Source of the DNA: an uncultured Clostridia bacterium
Lineage (GTDB): Bacteria > Bacillota > Clostridia > Oscillospirales > Ruminococcaceae
Reading direction: 5' to 3'
Length of the DNA stretch: 64,000 nt
Assembly (NCBI GenBank): GCA_947589185.1
Contig: CANQCK010000006.1
Location: 1-64,000, forward strand
Position 1 is the first letter of the stretch; every line of letters begins with the position of its first letter. The notes below the pieces were generated by a model. That model saw only the letters and a list, made by a program, of their open reading frames with translations, was not told the origin of the DNA and did no database searches. The position numbers and the translations under genes are program-made. Positions 43,998 to 53,124 of this stretch are shown here, piece after piece.

Positions 43998-44018
43998 CAA
44001 ATTCAACTTTTTTACAAT

Positions 44019-44048
44019 TTGACACAGTACCTTAAAATATTATACAAT
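44019..44048 (+). promoter_or_regulatory. Promoter of ttcA-tcdA
   Basis: TTGACA (44019-44024) and TACAAT (44043-44048) with an 18-bp spacer, 38 bp before the ATG. Confidence 0.6.
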
Positions 44049-44085
44049 ATAGATAGTTTATAAATTGCTGTGAAAGAGAGATAAT

Positions 44086-44964
44086 ATGGACGATTTAAAA
44101 AAACAAATAGAAGAAAGTATAGTAAAGAAATTCCGCAAATCTATATGGAACAGATTTCTTAAAGGGGTAAAGGAATACGAATTAATAAAAGAAGGAGACA
44201 AGGTTGCTGTATGTATTTCGGGAGGCAAGGACTCAATGCTTATGGCAAAGTGTATGCAGAGACTGCAAAAGTACAGCAAGATTCCGTTCGAGGCAGAATA
44301 TCTTGTTATGAACCCCGGCTACAATGAAATCAACCGTCAGAAAATAATAGACAATGCAGAACTGTTAGACTTACCTATTCATATGTTTGAAACCAGAATT
44401 TTCGACGCTGTAGCAAAGATAGATAATAACCCCTGCTATCTATGTGCCCGTATGAGAAGAGGTTACCTCTATAAGCAAGCACAGGACATGGGGTGTAACA
44501 AAATTGCCCTAGGTCACCATTTTGATGACGTAATTGAAACAATTCTTATGGGTATGCTTTACGGCTCTCAAATTCAGACTATGATGCCAAAGCTCCACAG
44601 TGAAAATTTTGGCGGTATGCAGTTAATCCGCCCTATGTATATGGTTAAAGAAGAAGATATTATTGCGTGGGCAAAATACAATAATTTGCAGTTTATTCAA
44701 TGTGCTTGCCGTTTAACTGAAAATATCGCTTTTAACAATGACGGAAGTTCAAAGCGTTACGAGATAAAATGTCTGATCAAAGAACTCAGAAAAATAAACC
44801 CTACTGTTGATATTAATATCTTCCGCAGTGTTGAAAACGTAAATCTAAAAACATTGATCTCATATCATATTGGAGACGACTATCATCATTTTCTCGATGA
44901 TTACGACGAGGGTATTAATATTAAAGGAAAGAAAACTGATAATTTAATCTCAACCGATAACTAA
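44086..44964 (+). CDS. ttcA: TtcA-family tRNA 2-thiolation protein
   Basis: 292 aa. The PP-loop SGGKDSMLMAKCMQRL binds ATP. Cys ligands are in NPCYLCARMRRGYL (CX2C) and in FIQCACRLTEN, as in TtcA, which uses an Fe-S cluster to make 2-thiocytidine at position 32 of certain tRNAs. KIALGHHFDDVIETILMGMLYG is the second family block. Length and order match the Firmicute homologues. It is 19 bp before tcdA and shortly downstream of tRNA-Lys, so a tRNA-modification cluster is likely. Confidence 0.9.
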   Translation: MDDLKKQIEESIVKKFRKSIWNRFLKGVKEYELIKEGDKVAVCISGGKDSMLMAKCMQRLQKYSKIPFEAEYLVMNPGYNEINRQKIIDNAELLDLPIHMFETRIFDAVAKIDNNPCYLCARMRRGYLYKQAQDMGCNKIALGHHFDDVIETILMGMLYGSQIQTMMPKLHSENFGGMQLIRPMYMVKEEDIIAWAKYNNLQFIQCACRLTENIAFNNDGSSKRYEIKCLIKELRKINPTVDINIFRSVENVNLKTLISYHIGDDYHHFLDDYDEGINIKGKKTDNLISTDN

Positions 44965-44983
44965 AGCAAGGATATGTGATAAT

Positions 44984-45718
44984 ATGCTTAATCAATTTTC
45001 AAGGACTGAACTCTTACTCGGCAAGCAAGCCATTTCTAAACTCAATAAGAGCCGTGTTGCAGTTTTCGGAATAGGAGGAGTCGGCGGATATGCAGTTGAA
45101 GCTCTTGCACGAAGCGGTGTGGGAACCCTCGACTTGATTGACAACGACAAAATCTGTATGACAAATCTGAACAGACAGATAATCGCGTTGCACAGCACTT
45201 TAGGAAAATATAAGGTCGACGTCGCCAAAGAGCGTGTTCTGGACATCTGCCCGGATATTAAGGTAAATACTCACAAATGCTTTTTTATGCCCGATACAGC
45301 CGACGATTTTGACTTCTCAGAATATGATTATGTTATTGACGCTATCGACACTGTATCAGGAAAACTGGAAATCATCAAACGTGCAAAGTCAGCAGGTACG
45401 CCTGTTATTTCTGCTATGGGAGCAGGAAACAAGCTCGACCCTACAGCCTTTCGGGTAGCCGATATTTTTGACACTAAGGTATGTCCTCTTGCCAGAGTTA
45501 TGCGATATGAACTAAAAAAAGCAGGCATAAAAGACGTCAAGGTCGTATATTCAGAGGAAAAACCCACTCGCCCAATCAATAATACGGAGATTTCAAATCT
45601 CGATAGTAATAAAAATTGTAATGTACGCAAAGAAATTCCAGGTTCAACTGCCTTTGTTCCGTCTGTGGCAGGTCTGATAATTGCAGGTGAAGTCATTAAG
45701 GACTTGACTTCCTTTTAA
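44984..45718 (+). CDS. tcdA: tRNA threonylcarbamoyladenosine dehydratase
   Basis: 244 aa, E1/ThiF-like fold. The nucleotide-binding motif is VAVFGIGGVGGYAVEALARSGVG. The catalytic region is NLNRQIIALHSTLGKYKVDVAKERV, and the C-terminal block is STAFVPSVAGLIIAGEVIKDL. TcdA (CsdL) cyclises t6A37 to ct6A using ATP, in tRNAs reading ANN codons. It starts 19 bp after ttcA. tRNA-Lys(UUU), a substrate class for t6A/ct6A, lies 1.2 kb upstream. Confidence 0.93.
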   Translation: MLNQFSRTELLLGKQAISKLNKSRVAVFGIGGVGGYAVEALARSGVGTLDLIDNDKICMTNLNRQIIALHSTLGKYKVDVAKERVLDICPDIKVNTHKCFFMPDTADDFDFSEYDYVIDAIDTVSGKLEIIKRAKSAGTPVISAMGAGNKLDPTAFRVADIFDTKVCPLARVMRYELKKAGIKDVKVVYSEEKPTRPINNTEISNLDSNKNCNVRKEIPGSTAFVPSVAGLIIAGEVIKDLTSF

Positions 45719-45748
45719 TTATTCAGGAATTATTATCAATATCGAACT

Positions 45749-46234
45749 TTACCAGCCGTTGCTCGTTCCGATAATATGAATTACTCTCATATTGTTAAAA
45801 TGATAATTTATCAGCGGTTTGTTTAAAACATCATATGTATGTGCACAGACATATGGATAACCGAGATTATAACCCGTAATTATACAGCTGTGATAGAATG
45901 ATTCGCCGTCAGATAGCTGTATTATATCACCAATCTGTGAATTGTGTAAATCAGATATTTCACCGAACGGTCCTGTGCCTTTATTCGTAGTCAGAAACCT
46001 ATATAACTGTTCAACACTGGTCCATGCGGCGGCTCTGTCAGTAAGGCTGTTGAAGTACCAGCCTGTATCCCTTGTGTAATTCATTATTCCGCAGCCCGCA
46101 AAAATACATTGTGAAATAAAATTTGTGCAGTCTCCGCCAATGTTTTCAAAATCATAATAATAGGGGTTTCTCCCCAATGCCCACCGTTTTGCATATTCTG
46201 CGGCGGCTGACCTGTTATATTTAACTATAGACAT
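45749..46234 (-). CDS. Amidase-domain protein (CHAP/NlpC-like, Amidase_6)
   Basis: 161 aa. IVKYNRSAAAEYAKRWALGRNPYYYDFENIGGDCTNFISQCIFAGC contains the Cys of a papain-like amidase; later IGDIIQLSDGESFYHSCIITGY supplies the His. This is the Amidase_6 family often found in Clostridia surface or sporulation proteins. There is no signal peptide, so it is cytoplasmic or mother-cell, or exported in another way. The start is ATG 46234 with GGTGA 6 nt before. A hairpin (46242-46268) covers this SD. The substrate is probably peptidoglycan, inferred from the family. Confidence 0.88.
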   Translation of the reverse strand: MSIVKYNRSAAAEYAKRWALGRNPYYYDFENIGGDCTNFISQCIFAGCGIMNYTRDTGWYFNSLTDRAAAWTSVEQLYRFLTTNKGTGPFGEISDLHNSQIGDIIQLSDGESFYHSCIITGYNLGYPYVCAHTYDVLNKPLINYHFNNMRVIHIIGTSNGW

Positions 46235-46241
46235 AAAAATC

Positions 46242-46268
46242 ACCGCTGTATAATATGCTTACAGCGGT
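46242..46268 (-). promoter_or_regulatory. Hairpin overlapping the SD of the amidase-domain gene
   Basis: ACCGCTGTA (46242-46250) and TACAGCGGT (46260-46268) form a perfect 9-bp stem with a 9-nt loop. On the minus strand its 3' arm contains the GGT of the SD, which would be occluded. A weak T-tract follows on the plus side, so it could also end plus-strand transcripts. Confidence 0.4.
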
Positions 46269-46318
46269 ATTTTGTTACTATTATTTTCACATCCAACAAC
46301 CTATCATTCAACTTAAAC

Positions 46319-46343
46319 CCGCCTGAGCATAATGCTCAGGCGG
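46319..46343. terminator. GC-rich hairpin after the LRR gene
   Basis: CCGCCTGAGCAT (46319-46330) and ATGCTCAGGCGG (46332-46343) are perfect 12-bp arms around one base. The plus strand continues with TTGCCGTTTTTG; on the minus side GTTTAAGTT follows. It lies 39 bp behind the LRR gene. Confidence 0.65.
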
Positions 46344-46381
46344 TTGCCGTTTTTGGGATATATAATTTAGAAGGATGATGT

Positions 46382-48802
46382 CTATTTAACTTTTACCTTT
46401 CTAACCTTTTTGATCCATTTGCTATATACTTTCTGCGGCTTGCCATATGCGTCTTTGTAGGTTGCATATGCCCTTACACGCACATAGTAAATTTTACCAC
46501 TCTTTAGCTTCTTTTTGAATGTTATTTTCTTCTTGGTCGTAAACTTATCAAATAGAGCTTTTTTAAACTTTCTTGTCTTTGAAACTTGAACCTCATAGCC
46601 TACAGCTTTCTTTACCTTTTTCCACGAAACCGTTATCTTTTTCTTGGATTTACTCTTTGCTTTGAGATTAGTAATTTTAGCCTGATTAATTTTCTTTTTA
46701 GCATTCTTCTTATCTTTAGCAACCTGAGACGGACTTCTGGTAGTTATCGGAACACTGGTAGCTGGTTTAACATTGGGGTTCTTTGAAGTTCCGGAATTAT
46801 TCGGTTTATTTGGTTTAGAATCAGTTTTCTTTACAACAAGACCTTTGATAGCGTCCTCAATTGCCTTTGCAAAAGCGTCAACCTTATCCTGATTAGTTAT
46901 ATCAAGACCCTTTTCAACTGCATTAATTGCATCCTGCAGAGCTTTAACTGATTCATCAGTATATTTACTTAAATCTAATTTATCAGCTTTTGCAATAGCT
47001 TCGTCGACGGAGGTGTAGTCGGCTGGTTTATATTCTGGGTTATCTAAAACGTTTAAAACTTTTTCAACCTCTTCAAGAGTAATACCCGAAAATTTATCTG
47101 TTTTATATTTATCAATAATTGCTTTTCCTGAATTTACAGATTCAGTAAACTTCTTAGTATAATCCTCAGTGAATTTACTTGTATCAGCAGTTTTTTCTAT
47201 AGTCTCGTTCAGTTTATTTATATCATCTTCAGTAGCCAGATATACAACATTATCATCTGTCAAATATCCTGCATCTTTCAGTGTTTGCTCGGTTTTGCTG
47301 CCTTTTATGACGTAGAATGTTGGGTCGTTGGTGGTGTCTATAGATTCATTTTGGCCATCATTTTCACCTTTTGCTACAATTGTACTTAAATCTGGAGTGT
47401 AGAAGTACATATCAGAAAGTGAAGGGCAATCATCAAATGTTTGAACAGGTATATAATCAACATTTCCGCCAATTATTACTGTTTTTAATGAAGTGCAACC
47501 TTGAAATAAGTTCTCTCCAAGTCCGTTTAAAGATTGTACATTGCCCCATGTATTAGTTATTTTGCTTCCATCTTCTATGGTTGCTTTTTTAAGTCCTGTA
47601 CAATTGCTAAAGGTTGCATGAGCACGAGCCATACCCTGTCCACCCTCATATGTTCTATAAAATGTAATATCTTTAGGTATTGTTACTTCTTTAAGCGATT
47701 GACAACCAGAAAATGCACTTCCATCTATGTACATGCCACTATGTAGATTTATTGATTTAATCTTTGTCCTCGAAAATGCACTTTCACCAATTTTATTTAA
47801 ACTCTCAGGAAATGAAATTTCCTCTAAATTACTGTTTCTGAATGCACCAAAACCTATTTTTTCGAGACCTTCAGGTAAAAATATTTGAATTATAGGTGTT
47901 TGATAAAATGAACAATCTCCCATTTCTTTTAATGTATCAGGTAGTTTAACATCTTTAAGTGCTGTAAATCCATAAAATGTACGACTTACAATAATACCGT
48001 TTTTAATTACCAAGTCTGTATACGCATCAATATTTTCGATTCCTTCCGCTATAATTATATGCTTTGTTTTTGTTGCATATTTTTTATAATCATCACCTAT
48101 TGATAATGGGCCTTTTCCACTGAAAGTTAAAGTGCTACTTGTTTCATTCCATTCCCATTTTGAATTAAGTCCGCTAGGACCTGATGTATCAGTTAACTCT
48201 GTAACATTAGCAGGTATTGGATCAGGCTCTTCTGGTCGTTCTCCATTGATATATACTATATCATTGTCAGTATAGTTATATAATTTTTTAAAACAATTTT
48301 CCGTTTCACTATTCTTATACAAGTGCATTACTGTACCACTGCCGGGATTAGGAAGCATACCTTTGTTAGTTTCTAGAACAATTACATTTTTTGAATAAAT
48401 ATATATATCTTTTAGTGAATTGCTATTCAAAGAAAAAAAATTTAAGTCTGATAGCGTTGAAGGAAGAACCATTTCACTAAGATGATTAGTACGTTGTAAT
48501 TGATCACTACCGGTAAAATTACAATCTATGTAGGTTATACCTTCTCCTACTATTAATTTTTTAACGTCATCAACAAATTGTAATTTTGGAGTCAATGCAC
48601 TACTTCCTAATACACCTGTTCCTGTTACAGTTAAAGTACCATCACTACTTAATACCCATTTTCCATCACTTCCCCATGTTCCAGAAGTTGCATATTTATA
48701 TTCCTCCGCAAAAGCTGTAGATAGCGTACTTATCGAAGATGATGTTACTATACTAATGGCTGCTAATACTCCTGCAAGTATTTTTTTTATCCTTAAATGC
48801 AT
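46382..48802 (-). CDS. Secreted BspA-like leucine-rich-repeat surface protein
   Basis: 806 aa. A signal peptide (residues 1-32, ending STAFAEE) is followed by BspA/LRR_5-type repeats of the form IGxxAFxxxxxLxxxxLPxxL (for example EKIGFGAFRNSNLEEISFPESLNKIGESAF). Next come two helical FIVAR-like modules at about 520-650 (DINKLNETIEKTADTSKFTEDYTKK, then DLSKYTDESVKALQDAINAVEKGL). The C-terminal region is Lys-rich with a fibronectin III-like domain (TWKKVKKAVGYEVQVSKTRKFKK-type). There is no LPXTG or dockerin. It likely binds host or polysaccharide surfaces. It has its own consensus promoter and a GGGTGG SD. Confidence 0.9.
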   Translation of the reverse strand: MHLRIKKILAGVLAAISIVTSSSISTLSTAFAEEYKYATSGTWGSDGKWVLSSDGTLTVTGTGVLGSSALTPKLQFVDDVKKLIVGEGITYIDCNFTGSDQLQRTNHLSEMVLPSTLSDLNFFSLNSNSLKDIYIYSKNVIVLETNKGMLPNPGSGTVMHLYKNSETENCFKKLYNYTDNDIVYINGERPEEPDPIPANVTELTDTSGPSGLNSKWEWNETSSTLTFSGKGPLSIGDDYKKYATKTKHIIIAEGIENIDAYTDLVIKNGIIVSRTFYGFTALKDVKLPDTLKEMGDCSFYQTPIIQIFLPEGLEKIGFGAFRNSNLEEISFPESLNKIGESAFSRTKIKSINLHSGMYIDGSAFSGCQSLKEVTIPKDITFYRTYEGGQGMARAHATFSNCTGLKKATIEDGSKITNTWGNVQSLNGLGENLFQGCTSLKTVIIGGNVDYIPVQTFDDCPSLSDMYFYTPDLSTIVAKGENDGQNESIDTTNDPTFYVIKGSKTEQTLKDAGYLTDDNVVYLATEDDINKLNETIEKTADTSKFTEDYTKKFTESVNSGKAIIDKYKTDKFSGITLEEVEKVLNVLDNPEYKPADYTSVDEAIAKADKLDLSKYTDESVKALQDAINAVEKGLDITNQDKVDAFAKAIEDAIKGLVVKKTDSKPNKPNNSGTSKNPNVKPATSVPITTRSPSQVAKDKKNAKKKINQAKITNLKAKSKSKKKITVSWKKVKKAVGYEVQVSKTRKFKKALFDKFTTKKKITFKKKLKSGKIYYVRVRAYATYKDAYGKPQKVYSKWIKKVRKVKVK

Positions 48803-48863
48803 TTATTCCACCCTCTAAACAAATAAAATTATTTATAATCCGCTTAAATTAGATTATATATGT

Positions 48864-48892
48864 ATTATAATCTATTATTTTGAGATTGTCAA
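48864..48892 (-). promoter_or_regulatory. Promoter of the LRR protein gene
   Basis: On the minus strand a perfect TTGACA (48892-48887) and TATAAT (48869-48864) are 17 bp apart. The leader is about 55 nt and shows no riboswitch. Confidence 0.8.
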
Positions 48893-48942
48893 GCATTATT
48901 TTAAATTTTTTTTATTAATTTAGTTTAGAAGTGTAAATTCAA

Positions 48943-48978
48943 AATACAAAAAACGCAGTATGACATAACATACTGCGT
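48943..48978 (-). terminator. Terminator of the Rrf2 gene
   Basis: ACGCAGTATG (48953-48962) and CATACTGCGT (48969-48978) form a 10-bp stem; TTTTTTGTATTTTG follows on the minus strand. Confidence 0.85.
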
Positions 48979-49028
48979 ATAATCACAAATACTAACATAT
49001 TATTTCCGTGTTGATATTGTATGGCAGA

Positions 49029-49466
49029 TTAAATTTCATAATTTCCGCCGTTTAAGTTCTTTTGCATTTCAACCAAGTCCTCAAGGGTAATGCTGTCAAC
49101 AACATTGTTGATAGCCTCATATAGCTTTTTCCATACATACAATGTAACGCACGATTCGCTTCTGTCACAGTCGTTTTCCTCACCCTCAAGACAAGCCACA
49201 GGAGCAAGACTTCCCTCGGTAAGTCTGATTATCATTCCCACTGTGTAATCCTTAGGGCTTTTAGCAAGCCTATATCCTCCGCTCGAACCACGCACGCTTT
49301 TTACATATCCCGCCTTTGAAAGTATAGTTATAATCTGCTCAAGATACTTATTTGAAATACCCTGACGCTTAGAAATAACCTTTAAAGAAGTATATTCGCC
49401 GTTATCATTAGCCGCTAAATCGACCATAAGTCTGAGTGCGTATCTTCCCTTTGTAGAAATTTTCAT
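49029..49466 (-). CDS. Rrf2-family regulator with IscR-like cysteines
   Basis: 145 aa winged helix protein (MKISTKGRYALRLMVDLAAN, then KVISKRQGISNKYLEQIITILSKAGYVKSVRGSSGGYRLA). Three Cys at 92, 100 and 106 sit where IscR binds its [2Fe-2S] cluster (92, 98 and 104 there), so it probably senses iron-sulfur or redox state. No isc or suf genes are adjacent. It is alone, with its own promoter and terminator, and may act in trans. CymR-type cysteine regulation is an alternative, but CymR lacks this Cys triad. Confidence 0.9.
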   Translation of the reverse strand: MKISTKGRYALRLMVDLAANDNGEYTSLKVISKRQGISNKYLEQIITILSKAGYVKSVRGSSGGYRLAKSPKDYTVGMIIRLTEGSLAPVACLEGEENDCDRSESCVTLYVWKKLYEAINNVVDSITLEDLVEMQKNLNGGNYEI

Positions 49467-49501
49467 ATGTTTTCATTCCTTAAATCATACTATATAACTA
49501 G

Positions 49502-49530
49502 ATTATATAATATATTCATTTAAAAGTCAA
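49502..49530 (-). promoter_or_regulatory. Promoter of the Rrf2 gene
   Basis: On the minus strand TTGACT (49530-49525) and TATAAT (49507-49502) have a 17-bp spacer. The palindrome ATTATATAAT (49502-49511) overlaps the -10. Confidence 0.7.
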
Positions 49531-49725
49531 CCGGCAGGGATAACCTTGCCGGCTTTAATATGCGAATGTTCTTTATTTGTCATAGATATTTCGCCTGTGT
49601 CCAACATTTAGCCTTTAATGTCCAACCCCAAACATATTATAAAAATATCCAATTAAGGTATTTCTTTTTTTCTTGTTTTATGTTATACTTAATTATAATT
49701 AAAAAAATACTGCGGAGGTTTAATA

Positions 49726-49995
49726 ATGAGAGCTATAGTTACCGTAATAGGAAAAGACGATATAGGTATTCTGGCTAAGGTTTCGTCAGTTTGTTCTGAA
49801 TACAAAGCAAATGTTATAGAGGTTACTCAATCAGTATTGCAGGATATGTTTGCTATGATTATGCTTGTAGATATTTCAAAGCTGAATATTCCTTTTGCAG
49901 AGTTAAGCGATAAAATGTCGGAACTCGGAAAAGAACTCGGTCTTTCGATAACCACAATGCACGAGGACGTTTTTAACTGTATGCATCATATTTAA
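49726..49995 (+). CDS. ACT-domain protein, UPF0237 family
   Basis: 89 aa; one ACT domain (MRAIVTVIGKDDIGILAKVSSVCSEYKANVIEVTQSVLQDMFAMIMLVDISK). Such small ACT proteins bind amino acids and are almost always encoded directly before a UPF0210 protein, as here. GGAGG precedes the ATG at good distance. The partner gene begins 124 bp later; between them lies a copy of the dispersed repeat. Confidence 0.93.
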   Translation: MRAIVTVIGKDDIGILAKVSSVCSEYKANVIEVTQSVLQDMFAMIMLVDISKLNIPFAELSDKMSELGKELGLSITTMHEDVFNCMHHI

Positions 49996-50080
49996 TTGAC
50001 CGGTGAGCCACCGGTGGCTCTGCTGCCTTTGGAGAATTTGTACAATGTTATAACTTTGTACAACGGCAGGTCTATCAATT
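49996..50080 (+). repeat. Dispersed repeat copy inside the ACT-UPF0210 operon
   Basis: The element starts directly after the ACT stop codon. It reads CCGGTGAGCCACCGG, then GGCTCTGCTGCCTTTGGAG, TTTGTACAATGT...CTTTGTACAA and CGGCAGG. It shares the whole block order with the 1897-2290 array on the reverse strand and with 30503-30576. TTGTACAA occurs twice. Flanking AATTGA and TCAATT form a short terminal inverted repeat. Confidence 0.75.
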
Positions 50081-50119
50081 GATAAATAATAATTGACAAT
50101 GGATATTGGAGGTTGAGTA

Positions 50120-51475
50120 ATGCTTAACGCATATGATATACTTGAAACTATTCGTATGATCCAAGACGAAAATCTTGACATTCGTACAATCACAATGGGA
50201 ATTTCCCTGCTTGACTGCATAGACAATGACATAGACAAGGCTTGCGGGAAGGTCTATGAAAAGATAACGAGATGTGCTAAAGATTTGGTCAAAACCGCAG
50301 ATGAAATTTCAAAGGAATTCGGTATACCTATTATAAATAAGAGAATTTCGGTAACTCCTGTTGCAATAGTGTCAGCTGCCTGCAAATGCTCGCCCGTACC
50401 GTTTGCGTTAGCTATGGATAAAGCGGCACAGGCTGTAGGGGTCGATTTGATAGGAGGATATTCTGCGCTTGTCCAAAAGGGCTTTTCGGCAGGAGATATT
50501 GAGCTTATAAACTCTATCCCCGAAGCGTTAAAGTCAACAGAAAAGGTATGCTCGTCGGTAAATATCGGTTCTACAAAGACGGGAATAAATCTTGACGCCT
50601 GCAAGCTGATGGGCGGCATTGTAAAGCAGTGTGCTGAAGAAACTGTAGATAAAAACTGTTTCGGTGCGGCAAAGCTCGTTGTGTTCTGCAATGCAGTTGA
50701 GGATAACCCGTTTATGGCAGGAGCCTTTCACGGCGTAGGCGAGCCTGATTGTATGATAAATGTGGGAGTATCAGGACCGGGAGTTGTGCGTTCTGCACTT
50801 TCAAAATACCCCGACGCAAATATCACGGAGATTTCGGACATAATAAAAAAGACTTCTTATAAAATAACAAGAATAGGCCAGCTTGTGGGCGTGACTGCCT
50901 CAAAGCGACTGGGCGTTCCGTTCGGAATAGTTGATTTGTCACTCGCACCGACCCCTGCTGTCGGAGACAGCGTTGCTCACATTTTAGAAGAAATAGGTCT
51001 TGAGCAGTGCGGAACTCACGGCACGACAGCAACTCTTGCTCTTTTAAACGACGCCGTTAAAAAGGGCGGCGTAATGGCTTGCTCAAGAATAGGAGGACTT
51101 TCAGGTGCGTTTATACCTGTATCTGAGGATTCGGGTATGATAGCGGCAGCTGAAAGCGGAGTTTTAACTATTGAAAAGTTGGAAGCTATGACTGCGGTCT
51201 GCTCGGTAGGACTTGATATGATAGTTATTCCCGGAGACACTTCTCCCGACACAATAGCGGCGATTATCGCAGACGAGGCAGCAATTGGTATGGTAAACAC
51301 AAAAACGACTGCGGTAAGGATTATACCTGCTATCGGTAAAGATGTTGGAGACGAGCTTGACTGGGGCGGACTTTTCGGTCATGCACCTGTTATGGCACTA
51401 AAAAAAGAATCTCCGTCTCGATTTATCAATCGCGGAGGTCAGATCCCTGCACCTTTACATTCACTTAAAAACTGA
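50120..51475 (+). CDS. PFL-like UPF0210/DUF711 family protein
   Basis: 451 aa, the standard length of UPF0210. Blocks: [73 protein letters not shown], and [54 protein letters not shown]. The family looks like a glycyl-radical (PFL) fold without a confirmed activity. Function is unknown, but the pairing with the ACT protein suggests metabolite-regulated catalysis. Its SD is GGAGGTTG. Confidence 0.93.
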   Translation: MLNAYDILETIRMIQDENLDIRTITMGISLLDCIDNDIDKACGKVYEKITRCAKDLVKTADEISKEFGIPIINKRISVTPVAIVSAACKCSPVPFALAMDKAAQAVGVDLIGGYSALVQKGFSAGDIELINSIPEALKSTEKVCSSVNIGSTKTGINLDACKLMGGIVKQCAEETVDKNCFGAAKLVVFCNAVEDNPFMAGAFHGVGEPDCMINVGVSGPGVVRSALSKYPDANITEISDIIKKTSYKITRIGQLVGVTASKRLGVPFGIVDLSLAPTPAVGDSVAHILEEIGLEQCGTHGTTATLALLNDAVKKGGVMACSRIGGLSGAFIPVSEDSGMIAAAESGVLTIEKLEAMTAVCSVGLDMIVIPGDTSPDTIAAIIADEAAIGMVNTKTTAVRIIPAIGKDVGDELDWGGLFGHAPVMALKKESPSRFINRGGQIPAPLHSLKN

Positions 51476-51523
51476 CTTATACAATAACTTTAAGCCTGTT
51501 AAGATTATAACAGAGAAAGGAAT

Positions 51524-52453
51524 ATGGTTAATAAAATGAAAAAAACATCATTATCCGTTATGTTAATAATCCTATGCATTTTCACAACAATCCTTTGCTC
51601 ATGCACAGAAGCAAATAAGACAAAGACCTCCTCAGGAAATGACAGTGCGACTGTATCAAAAGATTCAACAAAAATAACCGAGCTTTCTGTTTTTGACGAA
51701 AAAACAAGTTATATTGACTCCATTGAGCAGATAATTTCCGGTAAGGTCTACACAATCAAAGGAATGCTTAAATCAGGTACTATGGGGCTTATTACAGAAA
51801 GTCCGATAACGATTTCCGTAAAGGACGAAAACAACTATTATTACTCTGTACAGACAGTGTCGTCATATCAGGAATATTTAGTAAAAGACGGCACAGCGTA
51901 CATTCTGAACAGCGACGACAAACTGTATGCCGTGTCAAACAACAAAACTGCACAAAACATTAAATCTACTATCGACACATATTTTCCATCGAAAGATTTG
52001 CTGAAATATAAAGATACCTACAGCGTAAGCTATAACAATGAAAATTACATCCGTGAAAGATATGATTTCACCGACTCAAACAGTTCTAATCAGACTGTTT
52101 CATATTTCTTTATCAATCAGGAGCTTAAAATGATTGAGTATGTTCATCAAGTTATGGAAATGAAGATCGACTCATATCTGAATATTGAGAGCATTTCACT
52201 TGAAAGCGACAAAAATTATTATAATAAGATAAAAAATTATAAAAAGGTTTCAGAGGAAAAGCTAATTAATTCTCTGAACAATTCTGATAAATCTGACGAA
52301 TACATTTTAGGGCTTCTCGACTCTATGGGAATTACAGACGATGATCTAAAGGAAATGGGTTACACAAAAGAAGATATTTTAAATATGAACGATAATCAGC
52401 TAAGCATTTTCCTTGCAGGACTTTACGGAGAAGATGTTACAGACAGTAATTAA
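51524..52453 (+). CDS. Lipoprotein of unknown function
   Basis: 309 aa. A lipoprotein signal LSVMLIILCIFTTILCSC ends in the lipobox LCSC with Cys 27, so it is lipid-anchored outside the cell membrane. The mature part is Ser/Thr-rich at first, then mixed beta-like repeats (TYSVSYNNENYIRERYDF). The C-terminal segment DDDLKEMGYTKEDILNMNDNQLS is an amphipathic helix pair. I recognise no enzyme domain. LolA/DUF-type lipid- or sugar-binding lipoproteins are possible. It ends in a strong terminator. Confidence 0.82.
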   Translation: MVNKMKKTSLSVMLIILCIFTTILCSCTEANKTKTSSGNDSATVSKDSTKITELSVFDEKTSYIDSIEQIISGKVYTIKGMLKSGTMGLITESPITISVKDENNYYYSVQTVSSYQEYLVKDGTAYILNSDDKLYAVSNNKTAQNIKSTIDTYFPSKDLLKYKDTYSVSYNNENYIRERYDFTDSNSSNQTVSYFFINQELKMIEYVHQVMEMKIDSYLNIESISLESDKNYYNKIKNYKKVSEEKLINSLNNSDKSDEYILGLLDSMGITDDDLKEMGYTKEDILNMNDNQLSIFLAGLYGEDVTDSN

Positions 52454-52468
52454 ACATAAAAATACAAA

Positions 52469-52500
52469 AAGACCTTTTAAGCTCTAACTTAAAAGGTCTT
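52469..52500. terminator. Bidirectional terminator
   Basis: AAGACCTTTTAAG (52469-52481) and CTTAAAAGGTCTT (52488-52500), a 13-bp perfect stem with a 6-nt loop, between the convergent lipoprotein and zinc-ribbon genes. Confidence 0.9.
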
Positions 52501-52526
52501 TACTTTATCTTTTTAACTGCTAAAGG

Positions 52527-53060
52527 CTATTTTAACAGCTTTATTTTACCTATTAACGGTAACTCCTTAGCCTTACCCTGAACGGCATTAATTATGCCTA
52601 TAATGGCTAAGACAAGAATCAAAATCCTTACTGCCCATGTAATTACAGAAATAATTCTTCCCAACGGATCTGCAATAGCATACATAGCAATTCTCACAAT
52701 TGATAAGACAATGCTGGTAATAACATTTACTATCAGTAAAGACAACCCTTGGTTTGAATGAAATCTGGCAAACTTGGAATTAGGTGCTGCTAAAATCGGT
52801 ATTAAAACTAAAATTCCGAGATAAGCCAACGCCGCAAACGCTTTGTTACTTGATATATCCGTCTGATCAAATTCAGATGTATAATCTGCTGTATTATTAA
52901 AATCGGCAATTTTAGCTCCCAGATCCTCAACAGAATCAGAAATATTCTTTGTTTTATTATTTGCACTTTGAGAATTCGCACCGCCGACAGGGGCACCGCA
53001 CTTATCACAAAACTTACTTTCGTCAGCAAGCTGATTGCCACATTGTGAACAGAAAGCCAT
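52527..53060 (-). CDS. Zinc-ribbon membrane protein (DUF4870-like)
   Basis: 177 aa. An N-terminal zinc ribbon (MAFCSQCGNQLADESKFCDKCGAPV, CX2C...CX2C) is followed by a Ser/Asn linker and a membrane part. The membrane helices lie at about 92-165 (ALAYLGILVLIPILAAPNSKFARFHSNQGLSLLIVNVI, LIIVNVITSIVLSIVRIAMYAI, ILILVLAIIGIINAVQG). The FHSNQGLSLL motif is the DUF4870/Tic20-like signature. Function is unknown. It has its own promoter. Confidence 0.88.
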   Translation of the reverse strand: MAFCSQCGNQLADESKFCDKCGAPVGGANSQSANNKTKNISDSVEDLGAKIADFNNTADYTSEFDQTDISSNKAFAALAYLGILVLIPILAAPNSKFARFHSNQGLSLLIVNVITSIVLSIVRIAMYAIADPLGRIISVITWAVRILILVLAIIGIINAVQGKAKELPLIGKIKLLK

Positions 53061-53095
53061 AATTACATTCCTCCAATATTATTTAGTATAATTAA

Positions 53096-53124
53096 ATTAT
53101 AGCACACAGAAAATAATAAGTCAA
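53096..53124 (-). promoter_or_regulatory. Promoter of the zinc-ribbon gene
   Basis: On the minus strand TTGACT (53124-53119) and TATAAT (53101-53096) are 17 bp apart. Confidence 0.7.
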
